A DNA stretch of 64,000 nt from Pseudevernia furfuracea (lineage: Eukaryota; Ascomycota; Lecanoromycetes; Lecanorales; Parmeliaceae), in assembly GCA_022315425.1 (NCBI GenBank), contig JAIUPT010000036.1, positions 186,001 to 250,000 on the forward strand, written 5' to 3'. A model generated the notes under the pieces. The model was not told where the DNA came from, made no database searches, and worked only from the letters and a program-made list of their open reading frames with translations. The position numbers were made by a program, and so were the translations under genes. Shown here one piece after another: positions 11,328-22,864 of this stretch (its first letter is position 1; the number at the start of each line of letters is the position of its first letter).

Positions 11328-12684
11328 TCGTTGATCATTTGTCTCGCAGAAATGGTCGCACAGGTTCATTCCGTCACAGAAAAGCAGTGGAAAAGATGAC
11401 GTCCATAGTATAGATTATAATGGCTTTGAGCAATTCTCTCCTGAGCAATTTTCGAAGGATTGAAGTAACATTCTCCTTCGCTGGGCTGGCGGAGACTTAC
11501 TCTTTATCCGCGCTTGACGTTACGCTCAACTTGACTAAGTCTGCGAGGCCTCCTAGGAGGTTCATTAGAGCGTGAATATCTTCAATTCTGAAGCTAGCGA
11601 TTTTGCGTCCAAAAAGTAGATAACCACTAGAGACGAAAAAAGTTTCCCTACTTTTTCCAAGATAGCGACCGCTACTTGAAAATTATGCATCAATAAAAGC
11701 TCATCTAGGAAGCCTCCTAGCCAATGCAGGCAAAAAGACGTCTAATTCTCCAAGATTTCTCCGACGGAAGACTTCCCCTAACTCAATTGAAGCCATTCCA
11801 AAAGCTTAAGAGGAGCTTGCATATCGGACCTAGCAAACAGAAATCCGGACGGAAAGCCTAAGTAAGACATCTATGTAGCTATTCCAGACCATTGAGACAT
11901 ACTTAATTGATTGATTGATTGATTGATTCTGTATGTATACGCGCTTCTATCTAAACTACGAAGGGATGATTGATTGCGGGGCCACATACCAGTCAGATAC
12001 TACTGTGTGTTTAAGAGGGGAGGGAAACCTTGGAGTATACTCTATGGCCTCAATCGTGTTAGGAATAAAAAACACTTTAACCTTATTGCCCACCCCTTAG
12101 AGTAGTTGCTTCCGGTGTGTTCTCCTCCTTATATGATTACCACACTCGTTCCCTAGTTACATAGTTCCTTGATTTCTATATTTGAGAAATCTCGTTACTT
12201 TTTTGACGCTGGCTGCGCCGTATGACTTGCTCGCCGCTGGCAAAAAGCGAGTGGTATTGGCTGAGAAGGGGGGTTTTTTTTGGAATTATCCCGCCTGGCT
12301 TCTAGACGTGCTTACCGTGTGGAGTGTTTTTCATTCGCTTGGAACCTGCGAGCTAGGGAACAGATATCCTATCAATGATGGCGTATCTAGGTTGTTTTCA
12401 CAGAATTCTTGAAGGAGGGGATTGCTACGGAGACGGAGGCAACGGCAAGGGTTGGTTGGAAGGAAGCACTTCTATAAGTATAGATGATAAGAAAAGAATC
12501 GAGAATTCTAAAGAAGGGTTCATTAACGAATAGTTATGTTATTAATTTTACTCGTAGAGAACGAACACAGTACACATATTATGAATATAAATTACATCTT
12601 TGACGTCCTCTCGCGGAAATCTGAGATCTAGGTTACTCGCTTTTCAAACTTCCAATCCCATGGGGACCATAGTAGACCAAATCC
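11328..12684. other. AT-richer intergenic region with short tandem repeat
   Basis: No supported gene. A tetranucleotide tract of about six ATTG/GATT units lies at about 11907-11929. Poly-purine and poly-pyrimidine runs are frequent, and short frames (for example 12182-12412) show no motif. The region falls between a broken chromodomain gene and an intact membrane-protein gene. Confidence 0.5.
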
Positions 12685-13908
12685 TCAAGTAGCGAAATGC
12701 GGGAAGTAGATGCTCCAACTCACTGTCTCAAAAGCGTCGGCCGGCAAGACTCGAAGCCCTATAAATGCCAGCACGATGATTGTGATGCGCGCAAGGACGT
12801 ATGCCCCGGCTACGAACACTGTGCCGAGTCTCCCCAATATCATGCCAGATCTCCAGCCCCCTACAAGGAGTGCAAATCCCAGAGCAGGTAGGCCTGTCAA
12901 CGCCGCAGAGCAAATGCGCCAAGCAAGTCTTTCTTGTGGTGTTGGGAACGGCGAATTCCATGCCAGGCAATGTATAGCGCCGAATCCACAAGCGAATAGC
13001 AGGAGTAGGAAGAGTGGAGGCCCCACTTCCCCTACTTCGATGTAAAATACGCGTCTCATCAAGCGCTGGAACCAGTCAAACCTAGGTGCGGCCGGAGCAG
13101 CACCTCGGTAGTCCAGATGGATAGGGTATTCGATATTCTGTGGTTGGTACCACGAAAATCCATAGGTAAAGAGAGAACAGAAAATGAAGGCGCCAGTCAT
13201 GATTTCGAGTGCCGTTATTTGGTAATGTTGAATTGCCCGGACGAGTAGCTGTACCACAAACCAAAGGATTTGGAGGAGTGCGAGGAGTTTGACGAAGAAG
13301 TCGCTCTTTCCGCGGCTAGTAAGTTCGTCTTCTGATATCGGGGCTTGAGTAACGCTGCTATTTTGAATCAATTCGCGCAGCCTTGTTGAATCGCAGGCTA
13401 CGATTTCTCCAGCGGACGTGCGCATCCGAAAGCCCTGTGCCTCAGCAAATTGCATGTGCGTTAGCGTCCAGCTCGTATGTCCGTCTTTAGTTAAGCGTTT
13501 CAATTCATCTCGAGCTATGAGGAAATTCTCGGCGGAAACAAGGAGGATGGATTCAGGCGCTATTGCAGCCACGACCATCCATACGACCCTTCGAAGGAAC
13601 AAGTAGAGCGCGCCATGATCATTTGGAACATCTAAATGCAAGACAGACCAGGTACAGATGATGATAGTAGCTATGCAGCCCCAGAGAATAGACCAAGTTC
13701 CACGGCCGTTCGGCTCAGGTTGCCAGCCGTGGAGAAGGGTCTTATCTTCGGCCTGGACAAATCGAGTAAACAATGCAACAATGACATACTTCAAGCGAAA
13801 AGGTGAAGACATGCTTTGGTTATTTTGGAAGGGTTTTTTTATAGAGTATATAAGGACACAGCTGATGTAAAGAAGAGAAAAGAATCCTGTTAGAATAAAA
13901 GTAAACAT
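12685..13908 (-). CDS. Fungal multi-pass membrane protein, unknown function
   Basis: Single-exon frame of 407 residues with an ATG at 13908. An N-terminal hydrophobic helix (about residues 2-24) is followed by a segment around GTWSILWGC..CTWSVLHLDVP, typical of a large uncharacterised fungal membrane-protein family, then a hydrophilic loop (about 130-205). At least four more hydrophobic segments follow at about 210-235, 290-312, 335-352 and 362-385. The end, LPADAFETVSWSIYFPHF, matches the usual closing motif of that family (an LPP.AF....W...FPHF pattern). No enzymatic residues are evident. A second Met about 31 residues in could be the start, but then the first helix would be lost. Confidence 0.75.
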   Translation of the reverse strand: MFTFILTGFFSLLYISCVLIYSIKKPFQNNQSMSSPFRLKYVIVALFTRFVQAEDKTLLHGWQPEPNGRGTWSILWGCIATIIICTWSVLHLDVPNDHGALYLFLRRVVWMVVAAIAPESILLVSAENFLIARDELKRLTKDGHTSWTLTHMQFAEAQGFRMRTSAGEIVACDSTRLRELIQNSSVTQAPISEDELTSRGKSDFFVKLLALLQILWFVVQLLVRAIQHYQITALEIMTGAFIFCSLFTYGFSWYQPQNIEYPIHLDYRGAAPAAPRFDWFQRLMRRVFYIEVGEVGPPLFLLLLFACGFGAIHCLAWNSPFPTPQERLAWRICSAALTGLPALGFALLVGGWRSGMILGRLGTVFVAGAYVLARITIIVLAFIGLRVLPADAFETVSWSIYFPHFAT

Positions 13909-14271
13909 AAAACGCTACACTTCTCCCAGCCTTGCCGCACCACCCACACCACGTGACCTTGAGTACCTTACCTTACGGAGTACATGATTTAGCTTAGCCG
14001 TGCTAGTGGCTTGGCTTTCCCTGTCCCCAGATTCAATCTTCAACCTCCTCTAATGTATCACTCATCTTTCCATCCATTTCACCCCCAAGGCTTATCCCCA
14101 TTTCAACACATCGTATTTCTTCCATCCGCAGGCTGAAAACCGGCTTCCATCTTCGAAAGCACAGCAGTAACAAAGGGTTTGCTCAAACGCTGCCAAGTCC
14201 ATCTATCTGTCTGACCAGCCCAAAGTGAAGAAATTCTTACTCTTGCCCCGGTTCCAAACAGCATCAGCAAA
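13909..14271. promoter_or_regulatory. Shared divergent promoter region
   Basis: 363 bp separate the start codons of the minus-strand membrane protein and the plus-strand splicing factor, so both promoters must lie here or overlap the 5' leaders. Pyrimidine-rich tracts near 14030-14100 resemble fungal promoter CT-boxes. No specific factor site is claimed. Confidence 0.5.
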
Positions 14272-16229
14272 ATGTCAGGCCTTGACGTCGAAGCTCTATT
14301 AGATTCCACCGCCCATGCAGCTCCTTCTGAGTCCAAGGACCGTCGCAGCAAAGACCGCGATGATCGCTATAAGGGTGACCGGCATGACCGTGACCGTCAT
14401 CGCGATAGCAGCCACCGAGATCGAAGCCGCGATAGGGACCGGCGTCATCGAGACAGAAGTCGAGATAGAGTGAAGAAAGAGAGAGATGCGGATGGAGATG
14501 TAGCGATGGAAAGTCCGAGAAGCGAGCGTACAAGCGGACGCGAGGGTCATCGAAGCAGAAGAGACCGTAGTCGAGACAGCGATAGACGTCACTCACGCCG
14601 TCATAGGGACTCAGCCGACGCGGAAGACTACCGTGGTTCTGGAGGAGACTTCTACCGCGGAGGTGGGCGCGCTCGCTCTCGATCAAGATCGCCTAATGGT
14701 GACAGATACTACCGGCCCGGTGGCGATCGACCTCGCCGTGATGACGATGATAGGATTCGAGACAGAAGCCCTCGTCGTGACCGCAACGCTGAACGAAAGC
14801 GTACTCCGAGCCCCAAGCGCAAATCTCCTACACCCCAACCCACCGAAGACGAGCGTGATAGAAGGACGGTCTTTGTGCAACAGCTGGCTGCTAGATTGAG
14901 AACGAAAGAGCTGATTGCATTCTTTGAGAAGGTTGGTCCAGTGAAAGAGGCCCAGATCGTCAAGGACAGAGTCAGTGGGAGATCCAAAGGGTAAGCCTCT
15001 GAAAACCCGTACCCTTGTGCAGAGAATTCACTGACATCTGCAGTGTCGGCTACGTTGAATTCAAACAGGAGGATTCGGTTGCTCTGGCTATCCAGCTTAC
15101 AGGCCAGAAGCTTTTAGGCATTCCTATCATCGCCCAGCTCACCGAGGCTGAGAAAAATCGTCAAGCTCGCAACCCTGAGGCTACCAGCAGCAACCCCAAC
15201 CAGATCCCGTTTCATAGGCTCTACGTAGGGAACATCCATTTCAGCATTACTGAGAGCGATCTACAGAATGTCTTCGAACCTTTCGGCGAACTCGAATTCG
15301 TTCAACTACAGAAGGAAGAACAAGGGCGGAGCAGAGGCTATGGCTTTGTGCAGTCAGCATACCTAAGCACCCAGTCACGGTGTTCACGCTGACCCTTATG
15401 CTTTAGATTCCGAGACCCAAATCAGGCCAGAGAAGCCTTGGAGAAGATGAATGGCTTCGATCTTGCTGGGCGACCCATTAGGGTTGGCCTCGGTAACGAT
15501 AAGTTCACCCCTGAATCTACCGCAAACCTCCTCCAGCGGTTCCAAGGGCAAGAGCACCAACGCAACTATCAGGGATCCGCATTCTCCGGCCACGGTGGTC
15601 GTGGCTCACAAGCAGGTGGTGCAGGTGGCGCCTTCGATCGTGCTGGAGGCCGTGACAATGAAAAAGGTGGAGGAGGTGCTAGTGCCCTTGACGATACAGA
15701 TGTTGCTGGAGTGAACTTCAACAATTATAGCAGAGATGCGTTGATGAGGAAGCTCGCGCGTACAGATGACCCAGCACCCGAATCGAACGGTGCTGACCAG
15801 AAGCGCCCCATCGTCAAGCCCAAGACAGAGAACAAGCCATTGCCTGTCAGTGTAAACCAGGCTAGCAGATGTGTTTTGCTCAGGAACATGTTCAATCCTC
15901 AAGAGTACGTCTTCGATTCCCTTCCTCCTCGTTCCGCATCTTCAGTGACCCGATGCTGACAGTAATACAGGGAAGAAGGTGACACTTGGATCAAAGAGCT
16001 CGAAGACGACGTCCGAGCTGAGTGTACTGAGAAATACGGGAAAGTTGTTCACATTTCACTAGATCAGAACACCGCAGGCGACATTTACCTCAAATTCGAC
16101 CGCGTCCAAGGCGGCGAGAACGCCATTAAAGGCCTCAATGGACGCTTCTTCGGCGGCAGACAGATTTCAGCTCAGCCTGTCGTCGACGCTGTTTATAGCT
16201 CGCTGTTCTCTAGAACTTCTGCGCTTTAG
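14272..16229 (+). CDS. rsd1: RBM39/Rsd1-type splicing factor (RS domain, RRMs, UHM)
   Basis: Four exons: 14272-14990, 15044-15352, 15407-15904, 15971-16229, encoding 594 residues. All three introns have GT..AG borders (GTAAGC, GTCAGC, GTACGT donors) and frame continuity. The first roughly 190 residues are RS/RD repeats, as in SR-like proteins. RRM1 begins at RTVFVQQLA (about 204) with VGYVEF as RNP1. RRM2 begins at HRLYVGNIHF with RGYGFVQF as RNP1. A Gly-rich linker leads to a third RRM, a U2AF-homology motif with GRFFGGR matching the family's R-x-F loop. The family bridges 3' splice-site recognition (U2AF, SF3B1) and transcription in the nucleus. The third RRM ends in VYSSLF, close to the family's conserved C-terminus, so the protein looks complete. 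Confidence 0.93.
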
Positions 16230-17702
16230 GGATGCTGACGGTATCGCTAGTATGCTTGCAGGTGGTACTTCGGTGGAAGGATCGGTTGAGGGTGGAGGTC
16301 TAGGGGACATGGTTGCACTAACTCATGCCTCTAGATTTGAGAACAGGTTTACATCAATGAGGCGGTAATCTGGCAAACAGGCTAAGTGCGCATTAGGTCT
16401 TCTTGCTTATACAAATTCGTAGGTGGTAGCCACAGTGTGAATACAGTAACACCTTGCTATAGTCATCATTGCTCCTTGCTTAATTCATATGCTATAGTAC
16501 ACTGTCCGGTCCCCTTCGTGACGCTTCTCTTGATTAAAAATGCCACGATGCCTCCCCATGCTGAACATGACTATTGTAGAACTCTGAACAAGGCATATCT
16601 TCCCCGCGCCTCTCTAAGGGAATCATCCTCTTCCTTCGTCTAGCACACGAGGGCATATAACTCCCATCTATGTCTAGAGGAAAAAGACTCAAACGTCAAC
16701 TGGCGATGGTCCAAGAGAGTACTCATGCCAAAGCTCATGGACGGAACTGTGGGCTCTCAACCACATCAAGCGCTGCTGTTGCTCAGGTCGCTCAGGTCGC
16801 TATTGAATTTGGCCAAGACCTTTCCAGAGAACAAGGTCGAAAGCCTTAAAGTCTAGGTCAAAGATAAGCTCAGAGCTCTCGAGAATGTGTCTTACATCAA
16901 GCACGGAAGGCTGTCGTCGGCTCTCAGACACGCTGAAAACCACCTGTGTGGTGTTCTTATGTATCGTGTAAAGCTTGTGGACTGCGAGATAATGCACTGA
17001 AAGAGCTGACAGCCGCGAGGTAACCGATATTCCAGCATGAGGTTTTGAGCGGCTCGATGGTGGGCGTATCCTTTCGAGTGGAAAGTCCCGCAGGTCGCAG
17101 ACACGAGATTCTCTGCGTTGAAACCCTGGCTGTAGAGGACTATGGCTGCGAATCCTTAAAGAGTGGACAGTCCCTTGAGCCGCTTGCCCCATTCTCTGCC
17201 TGATTCCTGAAGAGGCTTGATATCCATCACGGACTATCATCCGCACTCTCTGCATCGCTTTTAGCTATCTCGCAAAGCCTCTCTAAACCGCATTGGAAAT
17301 GCTGACGACCACAGTAGCAATAGCCCTCCAAAATTTTCAATCTTTAGAAAGACTGTACTGATAGGGGTTGCAGCGACAGAAACCAACCGCATTTGTAGGT
17401 TTCAGAGCTCCATCACATGATACTAAAAGCGCCAGTAAGCAATGGTGCAACGGCCTTTCAAACATCCCAGACTTCCAGAACTTTCAAGAGAGCATATCGG
17501 AGGAGCTATCGACCAGACAAAGACTGTCATTTCAGACATCCCATAAACTTATGAGAACCATGCCAAAAGCCCTGGAGGCCCCAAGAGACGTATGTCGGAG
17601 TGTCTAGGCCATTCCATACATGTTCTAGCGTCCTTCTATGCATGTCTACTGCATGTCATAGATTGCTCCTTTCATCCGATGTTTGTAGGACCATTCTTTG
17701 TT

Positions 17703-17729
17703 ATCCATGAGGTCTTTTACCTCATGGAT
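17703..17729. repeat. Perfect 11-bp hairpin
   Basis: Positions 17703-17713 are the exact reverse complement of 17719-17729, with a 5-nt CTTTT loop. It is not followed by a T-tract, so it is not a classic terminator, and it lies in a stretch without an assigned gene. Confidence 0.6.
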
Positions 17730-18553
17730 CCCACCATAGATCTACATGCTTTCTATTCTTCATCCACTGTAGCCTATGAAAACGTATTGCGAGAATTGAT
17801 AGCCACATCACAATTCAAAATAAGAAAGAGGCAGACATAAATGCAGCAGCATCATGCAAAGACTTGAATATTTACTCGAAGAAGAGAGAACTAGCCCCTG
17901 CAAAAAGACCTTGCAAAGCTTAAGAACCTCAGAAGGAGCATACTGATAATCATAAAAGAGCGAAAATCGCAAAGGTAGATAAGCACAATAAGACGTGTCG
18001 GCAGGGTTGATAGCTAGGAAGACAGCAGCACCTTGTCAAGAATTGGCAGAATCTTGTAGAAGAAAAGGGCATCTATTCAGGTTGAAAAGACCATAAAACA
18101 ACATTTGAAAGGGTCGATAACTACCATAGAACTTCTCAAATGACTAGAGCACCACATAAAATGGTAGGAGTAAGGGAACACACCCATCAAGACTTCATAG
18201 TGATTGTGCGGAAAGAATTCATAATCATAAAGGCACTCGTTGTAAGGGCAAACCGCCAACAGTCAGGATACAAAAAGACTCATTATCTTGATGATCCAGA
18301 CTTTTGACCTCTTGCATTCTTCATTTGTAAGGAAACTTTCCCATCCATTCATCGCTGCTCACCTCACCGGACCTCACCGTCCATCACTTTTGACTAGCGC
18401 CCTTTAGCGTATAAGCTCCATTGACTTCTTCACCCACCGTCCAATCTTTTCTTCCCAACAATAACTCTTCCGTTCTATCCATCACAACTTCTCTTCATCA
18501 CCGTAGCGATAGCTAGACTACAAATCTGAGTGAGAAGCACTCTGGACAGTTTA

Positions 18554-18867
18554 GAAACATTGCAGAGTAAGTCGGTCACCTGTGGACTCCCTCACCTCAC
18601 TAGATGTCTGACTTGGTGCTTGTCTTCACTTCATCGACCCCGAGCTTCGCACTCTGTTCCACATTACCGACATCAAGTCTCATGCTAACCTTTACCTCAA
18701 TAAGTCGAGAAACATTGCAGAGTAAGTCGGTTGCCTCATTTCTTCACCTTACTAGGTGTCCGACTTGGTGCTTGACTTCACGTTACTCACCTTGAGCTTT
18801 ATTCTCTTTCTAAATTCACCGATATTAAGACGTTTGCTGACTTTCACTTCATCTAGACGTATTGCAG
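18554..18867 (+). repeat. Duplicated exon-intron unit upstream of coiled-coil gene
   Basis: Two diverged direct copies start at 18554 and 18709 (period about 155 bp), and the ATTGCAG end of the unit recurs at 18861-18867 (spacing 147 bp). Each full copy contains a GTAAGTCGG donor-like site, a CTAG acceptor-like site and the shared block TCYGACTTGGTGCTTG. In copy 1 one frame reads as plausible protein (FIDPELRTLFHITDIK) up to the next donor; the same frame in copy 2 (LELYSLSKFTDIKTFADFHF) meets a stop. This could be leader duplication or an older coding exon. Confidence 0.6.
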
Positions 18868-18869
18868 CG

Positions 18870-20443
18870 ATGTCACACGAGCCCAACGCCAGTTTACGTC
18901 GCACGGACGGGGGACTAGCAAGTGCACTAGGAAACCTGGCTGTGATCCATCAGCCCCGTCAATCGGAGCACCTGGTGAGTCATTTCCTTCAGCAATGCAC
19001 TGGTCTTTGAGTTATTAACCCGTTTAGCAGCGTAGTGATAAAGCGACACTTGGAGAGCTTCAACGTCACATCGGGCATTTGGAGGAGAAGATCGAGCATA
19101 ACAGAGCGCTGTTACAGCAAAAAGACGTTGAGATTTTGGACCTAAACCACGCAAACAAAGACGTGCATGATGATCTTGCCTATCACAAGACCAGACTCCG
19201 AAAGGTGGAAACGGAGAAACAGCTATTGCTTCAAGACATCAGTCACCTAAACGCAGAGATCGATGCAAAGAATAATGCGCTTAAGAAGTTGAACGAGGAC
19301 TTGATGAAAGCGCAGAAGACCATCAAGGTTCAAAGCGATCAGATTTCCGGTGTAAAGGACGGACCTAAGCCCCATAGCACTCCTCAGCGCTCTGGTCATC
19401 CTGCCGGTATGTTCAGCCAGGTGTACAATCAGCCACCTCCGGCCTACAATGCTCAAGGAGGCCGCTTCCCTCACACTCAACCAGCCGCAGGTGCACCATA
19501 TACAGCTCCAGCCCTGCGTCGTCAACCATCAAAGTATCCGACCCACCAACCCCCATTTGCTGCAGCCAGCATCCAGCATCGTCCATCAGTGACTCCGGTA
19601 CCAGCCTTCAACCCCTTTCAAAGCCAGCAAGGCACGCTAGTCCGACAGAACACCGACCAAGCATCCGGAGTCAACCTGATTGCAGATTTCACTCCATTCT
19701 TCCACCTCACGGAAGCCTGGACGCACAACTATGCCAGTGTCCCGGATCAGCACAGAGATCAATTCATCTCGGACTCTCTACGCAACGCCCTTGCTTTAGC
19801 CACGGATCCCCGCACAGCCATGAAGCTCATGTCTTCTAGCAAGACTCGACCCTTGCTCATCGCACGCGTCATCAACCAGCTCATCGTGGACTTTGCGTTC
19901 CGTCCTATGCTCCTCCGCGGCTTCTCGGCCTTCTACGACAACAAGATCTCGAGCTTCCGCGGGCAGCTAATGGGCGCCATCCCCTCCAACGTCCGTCGCG
20001 CGCTCCTTCTCGCTTGCGCCGAAACGGTCGTGGACATGACTCAAGCGGATGGCTTCGAGAACTGGATGGACCGAAACATCACGCCAAAGGTGCACGACAT
20101 GTGGCACCTCCTGCAGCCCCTCTTCGCGCACGGCACCCCTCTCGATCCCGCTTGGAACGATCTCAATCGCATCTGGAGGGAGGCTACTCGTATTGGCATC
20201 TTGATGCTCTCCAAGCCTTGCATCTACACGCTGGACTTCCCGCCCATGGGCCCAAACTCTTACTTCAATCCAAGCAACATGTGCAGCCGCGACGAGGACT
20301 TCACGCAGGACCCTCTGGCACTCAGCAGTATGGCCGTCTCTGTGCGCCTGGCCATCACTCCCATTGTCACCGAGACGGATTTCATGAAGGATGCCATTGA
20401 GGCCAAATGTCTGCACCAGGCCATGGTTTTGCTTTCCTTCTAG
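18870..20443 (+). CDS. Coiled-coil protein with conserved C-terminal domain, function unknown
   Basis: Two exons, 18870-18974 and 19028-20443, joined by a 53-nt GTGAGT..TTTAG intron in phase 0, giving 506 residues. The start ATG follows the duplicated leader unit directly. Residues about 40-125 form a long heptad-rich coiled coil (LQRHIGHLEEKIEHN..., KVETEKQLLLQDISHLNAEI). A Pro/Gln/Tyr-rich linker (about 130-235) leads into a compact, well-folded-looking domain from about 245 to the end (IADFTPFFHLTEAWTHNYA..., SSKTRPLLIARVINQLIVDF...). I do not recognise the C-terminal domain; it looks like a fungal-specific helical domain. Additional upstream exons in the repeated region cannot be excluded. 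Confidence 0.75.
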
Positions 20444-21106
20444 AGTGGAACGAATGACCCGGAAAGGGGTGGGGGTTTGCTTCAAAAGAGAGAAGGAAGG
20501 GACCGTTGCAAATGGCGAATCTCACGGCGATAGAAATTTTCCTTTTTCGGTGTGACTTTTTTTTGCAATGATTCGGGCACAGGGAAAGACCAACCCTAAC
20601 AATAGCATCATAAAGGCTACTCTTGCATATCCGGAAACTCGATAGAACTCAATAGACGCGGTTGTCATTATAGCAGTTCCTCGTAAATCTGTGAGGCTTC
20701 TCAAGGAATCTTTGCTTTTTTTTTTTTTTTGGACGATGTGACAAGTGGTATCTATCCCATTGTGAATGTCTGAGAGAAGGCTCTGTGTATTCTCGACTAT
20801 CACCGAATGTGACTTTTTGTTGAAGGAACTTCCCTTTTGCTTCTAAATGACTTGGTGGGTACAACCATGGCAATTGATGCATGACATTGCTGTCCGATGC
20901 GGCTTTGTCGGGGGAGGTTTCTCAGAAACAATACTCATTATATAAAGGTGCAGCTTCCTTTCCCCTCAAAAAGTGGCAAGTCGTGGGCAAAGGAAGGCCA
21001 CGAGATGGCAAGCGGATAGCTCTCATGCGTTGCAGAACTCCAATGGATTGTGATGTTTTTACTTCCACCTCTCCAGACGACTGTGACACCTCATGAGGAT
21101 CTTCCT
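20444..21106. other. Convergent 3' intergenic region
   Basis: The plus-strand coiled-coil gene and the minus-strand phosphatase gene converge here. A poly-T run lies at about 20717-20730. Frames on both strands lack motifs. Confidence 0.5.
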
Positions 21107-22864
21107 CTACAATAACGTTCTCTTCCCTCTCGGATCCATCGCCTCCCGTCTCCTCCATTCTCGACTCTCCTTCGTACCTAAACTCCCGCCACCCCCTTCA
21201 TTCCTCCTCTCCCAGCCTCCTAATCTAACCACCAATGCTGTAGCATTATCGCCATCACTCCCCACCTCTGTTGCAAAGCTCACAACCTCTCTAGCGCCTA
21301 GCTCCGGGGTCTTTGCTTCTTTGACGAGATCTACAATCTCCTGATCTCCAACCCCACCAGATACGCCATCGGAGACTAAAACCATGAAGGCGTATTCGGA
21401 AGGCGCGAGGTCGAGGTGGCGGATCTCTGGTTCAGCGGACACGCCCATGCGTTTGGAGCCCATGTCGCCGAAAGCACGGGTGTTGGCGAGACCGGACATG
21501 CGTTCTTCGCCGAAGGAGTCGGTGACGAAGGACGCTGCCCAGCGGCGGAGACGTTCGCTCTCGCTTGGGGAGGAGGGGTGGTGGTCTGTTGTTAGCGGGA
21601 CTGCTTGCCCGTTGGAGACACGGGAGAGCAGGATACGTGTGTCGCCGCAATGGGCTGTGTAGACGGTGCTGGGAGTCGAAGGATGCCAAAATGGCGTAGG
21701 AGTAGGCGTCGAGATGAGCGCAATAGACGCCGTCGAGCCACCTCGGAACGGTTTCTTGCGCTGTGAGGAAAATGACTGATTTGATGGTGAGTGTAAGTTA
21801 TCGTTCGCATTGAGCGGGCGATCGGAAACCACAGGGTCTTCATCGTCACTGGATACGCGTAATTGAGTGAGGAGGAAAGAGAGGTCGGTTTCTAGAAAGG
21901 CGTGGGTCAGGACCGTTGCGATTGTAGCTTTAGAGTCTGAGGAGAAGGCCGTAGGTTTGAAACGCCGAAAGTAGCCTCCTACGGTCTCTTTCCAAGACTT
22001 GATAAGGGCGGTCTGGAGCCCTTTGGCTTTGGAAGGGTCGTAGCTGGTGGAGTCTGTGCCTGTAACACTGCCTGCCTTGTCCTGGTCCTCCTTTCGTCGT
22101 GATCCTGCTTCCTCCTTTGCTGGCTCATCTGCTTCCTGTGTCGTCTCATTGAGCGTAGATTCGAGCGCATACTTCCCCGCCGTTTCCTCAATGCTCTCAT
22201 GCAGTCTCTTCCTCAGATACCCACTACACTCCGTCCCCCCATGCCCGTCAAAGACCCCAAAGTAGAAGACCTGCGGATCTCCACTAGCACTCTCCGCAGA
22301 AGTGCCCTCCCCATCTTCACTACCCTTCTCCTGTTCCTTCCTTTGCTGTTCCCTGTACGCCTGCAATGGGCTACTAGCCGGCGCCCTGGTCAACGTTCTC
22401 GGTGCCCTTTTCGCAAAAGCAGGTATCTCGATTACGCCCGCTTGGTATGTATCTTCATTGTAGGGCCGAGTGCCGCGGGAGACGGAGACACCGAAATGAT
22501 GCTTTGCGCTTCGTAGCGGTATGCGCACGACAGTAGTATCTCTAGTACTTCCAAGCAAAGGAGCCGGTGAAGGGCCTTCGCTTGGATTATGAGGCTTCGA
22601 GGCTGAGCGAGGTAATTGGTGATGTGGGCCTGAGGAGGAGCGGGAGTCGGGATGGAGGGAGGAAGAGGGGAGGTGGGTTACGAAATAATCGTGGAAGGCG
22701 CGGTAGAAGTTTGCATAACTGCGGAAATTCTTGCTTGTAGACCGACCTGCACTAATGGGTAGGACACCATGCATTCTCGTCCCATTGCTGGTAATTTGGC
22801 AGAGTAAATATTGAAAACAGTTGGGGAAAGAGTGTGGAGTGTGCCTCCGCGTTGATTCCGACAT
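21107..22864 (-). CDS. PP2C-type protein phosphatase (PTC6-like)
   Basis: Intron-free frame of 585 residues using the ATG at 22864; an alternative ATG at 22774 would shorten it by 30 residues, and the open frame further upstream has no ATG. PP2C signatures appear in order: RGTRPYNEDTYQ, FGVFDGHGG (metal-binding Asp), AHCGDTRILLSR, NTRAFGDMGSK, LVSDGVSGG and GSDGDNATALVV (metal-binding Asp-Asn). The family dephosphorylates Ser/Thr using two Mn/Mg ions. The N-terminal FHDYFVTHLPSSS stretch and basic leader resemble fungal PTC6 phosphatases, which act in mitochondria; mitochondrial targeting here is inferred. A roughly 70-residue acidic, Glu/Lys-rich insert after DGHGG is not part of the core fold. 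Confidence 0.87.
   Translation of the reverse strand: MSESTRRHTPHSFPNCFQYLLCQITSNGTRMHGVLPISAGRSTSKNFRSYANFYRAFHDYFVTHLPSSSLHPDSRSSSGPHHQLPRSASKPHNPSEGPSPAPLLGSTRDTTVVRIPLRSAKHHFGVSVSRGTRPYNEDTYQAGVIEIPAFAKRAPRTLTRAPASSPLQAYREQQRKEQEKGSEDGEGTSAESASGDPQVFYFGVFDGHGGTECSGYLRKRLHESIEETAGKYALESTLNETTQEADEPAKEEAGSRRKEDQDKAGSVTGTDSTSYDPSKAKGLQTALIKSWKETVGGYFRRFKPTAFSSDSKATIATVLTHAFLETDLSFLLTQLRVSSDDEDPVVSDRPLNANDNLHSPSNQSFSSQRKKPFRGGSTASIALISTPTPTPFWHPSTPSTVYTAHCGDTRILLSRVSNGQAVPLTTDHHPSSPSESERLRRWAASFVTDSFGEERMSGLANTRAFGDMGSKRMGVSAEPEIRHLDLAPSEYAFMVLVSDGVSGGVGDQEIVDLVKEAKTPELGAREVVSFATEVGSDGDNATALVVRLGGWERRNEGGGGSLGTKESREWRRREAMDPRGKRTLL

Larger units (their letters stand above)
16230..18869. other. 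Gene-poor region with a hairpin and unassigned frames
   Basis: A minus-strand frame at 16800-17255 and plus-strand frames at 17368-17840 have plausible amino-acid composition but no recognised motif and no good intron structure. They may be relics of a decayed gene. An 11-bp perfect hairpin sits at 17703-17729, and a duplicated exon-intron unit begins at about 18554. Confidence 0.45.

Noticed and set aside
19967..20485. Long minus-strand frame opposite the coiled-coil gene
   Set aside because: Non-ATG start, low-information composition and full overlap with a well-supported exon.
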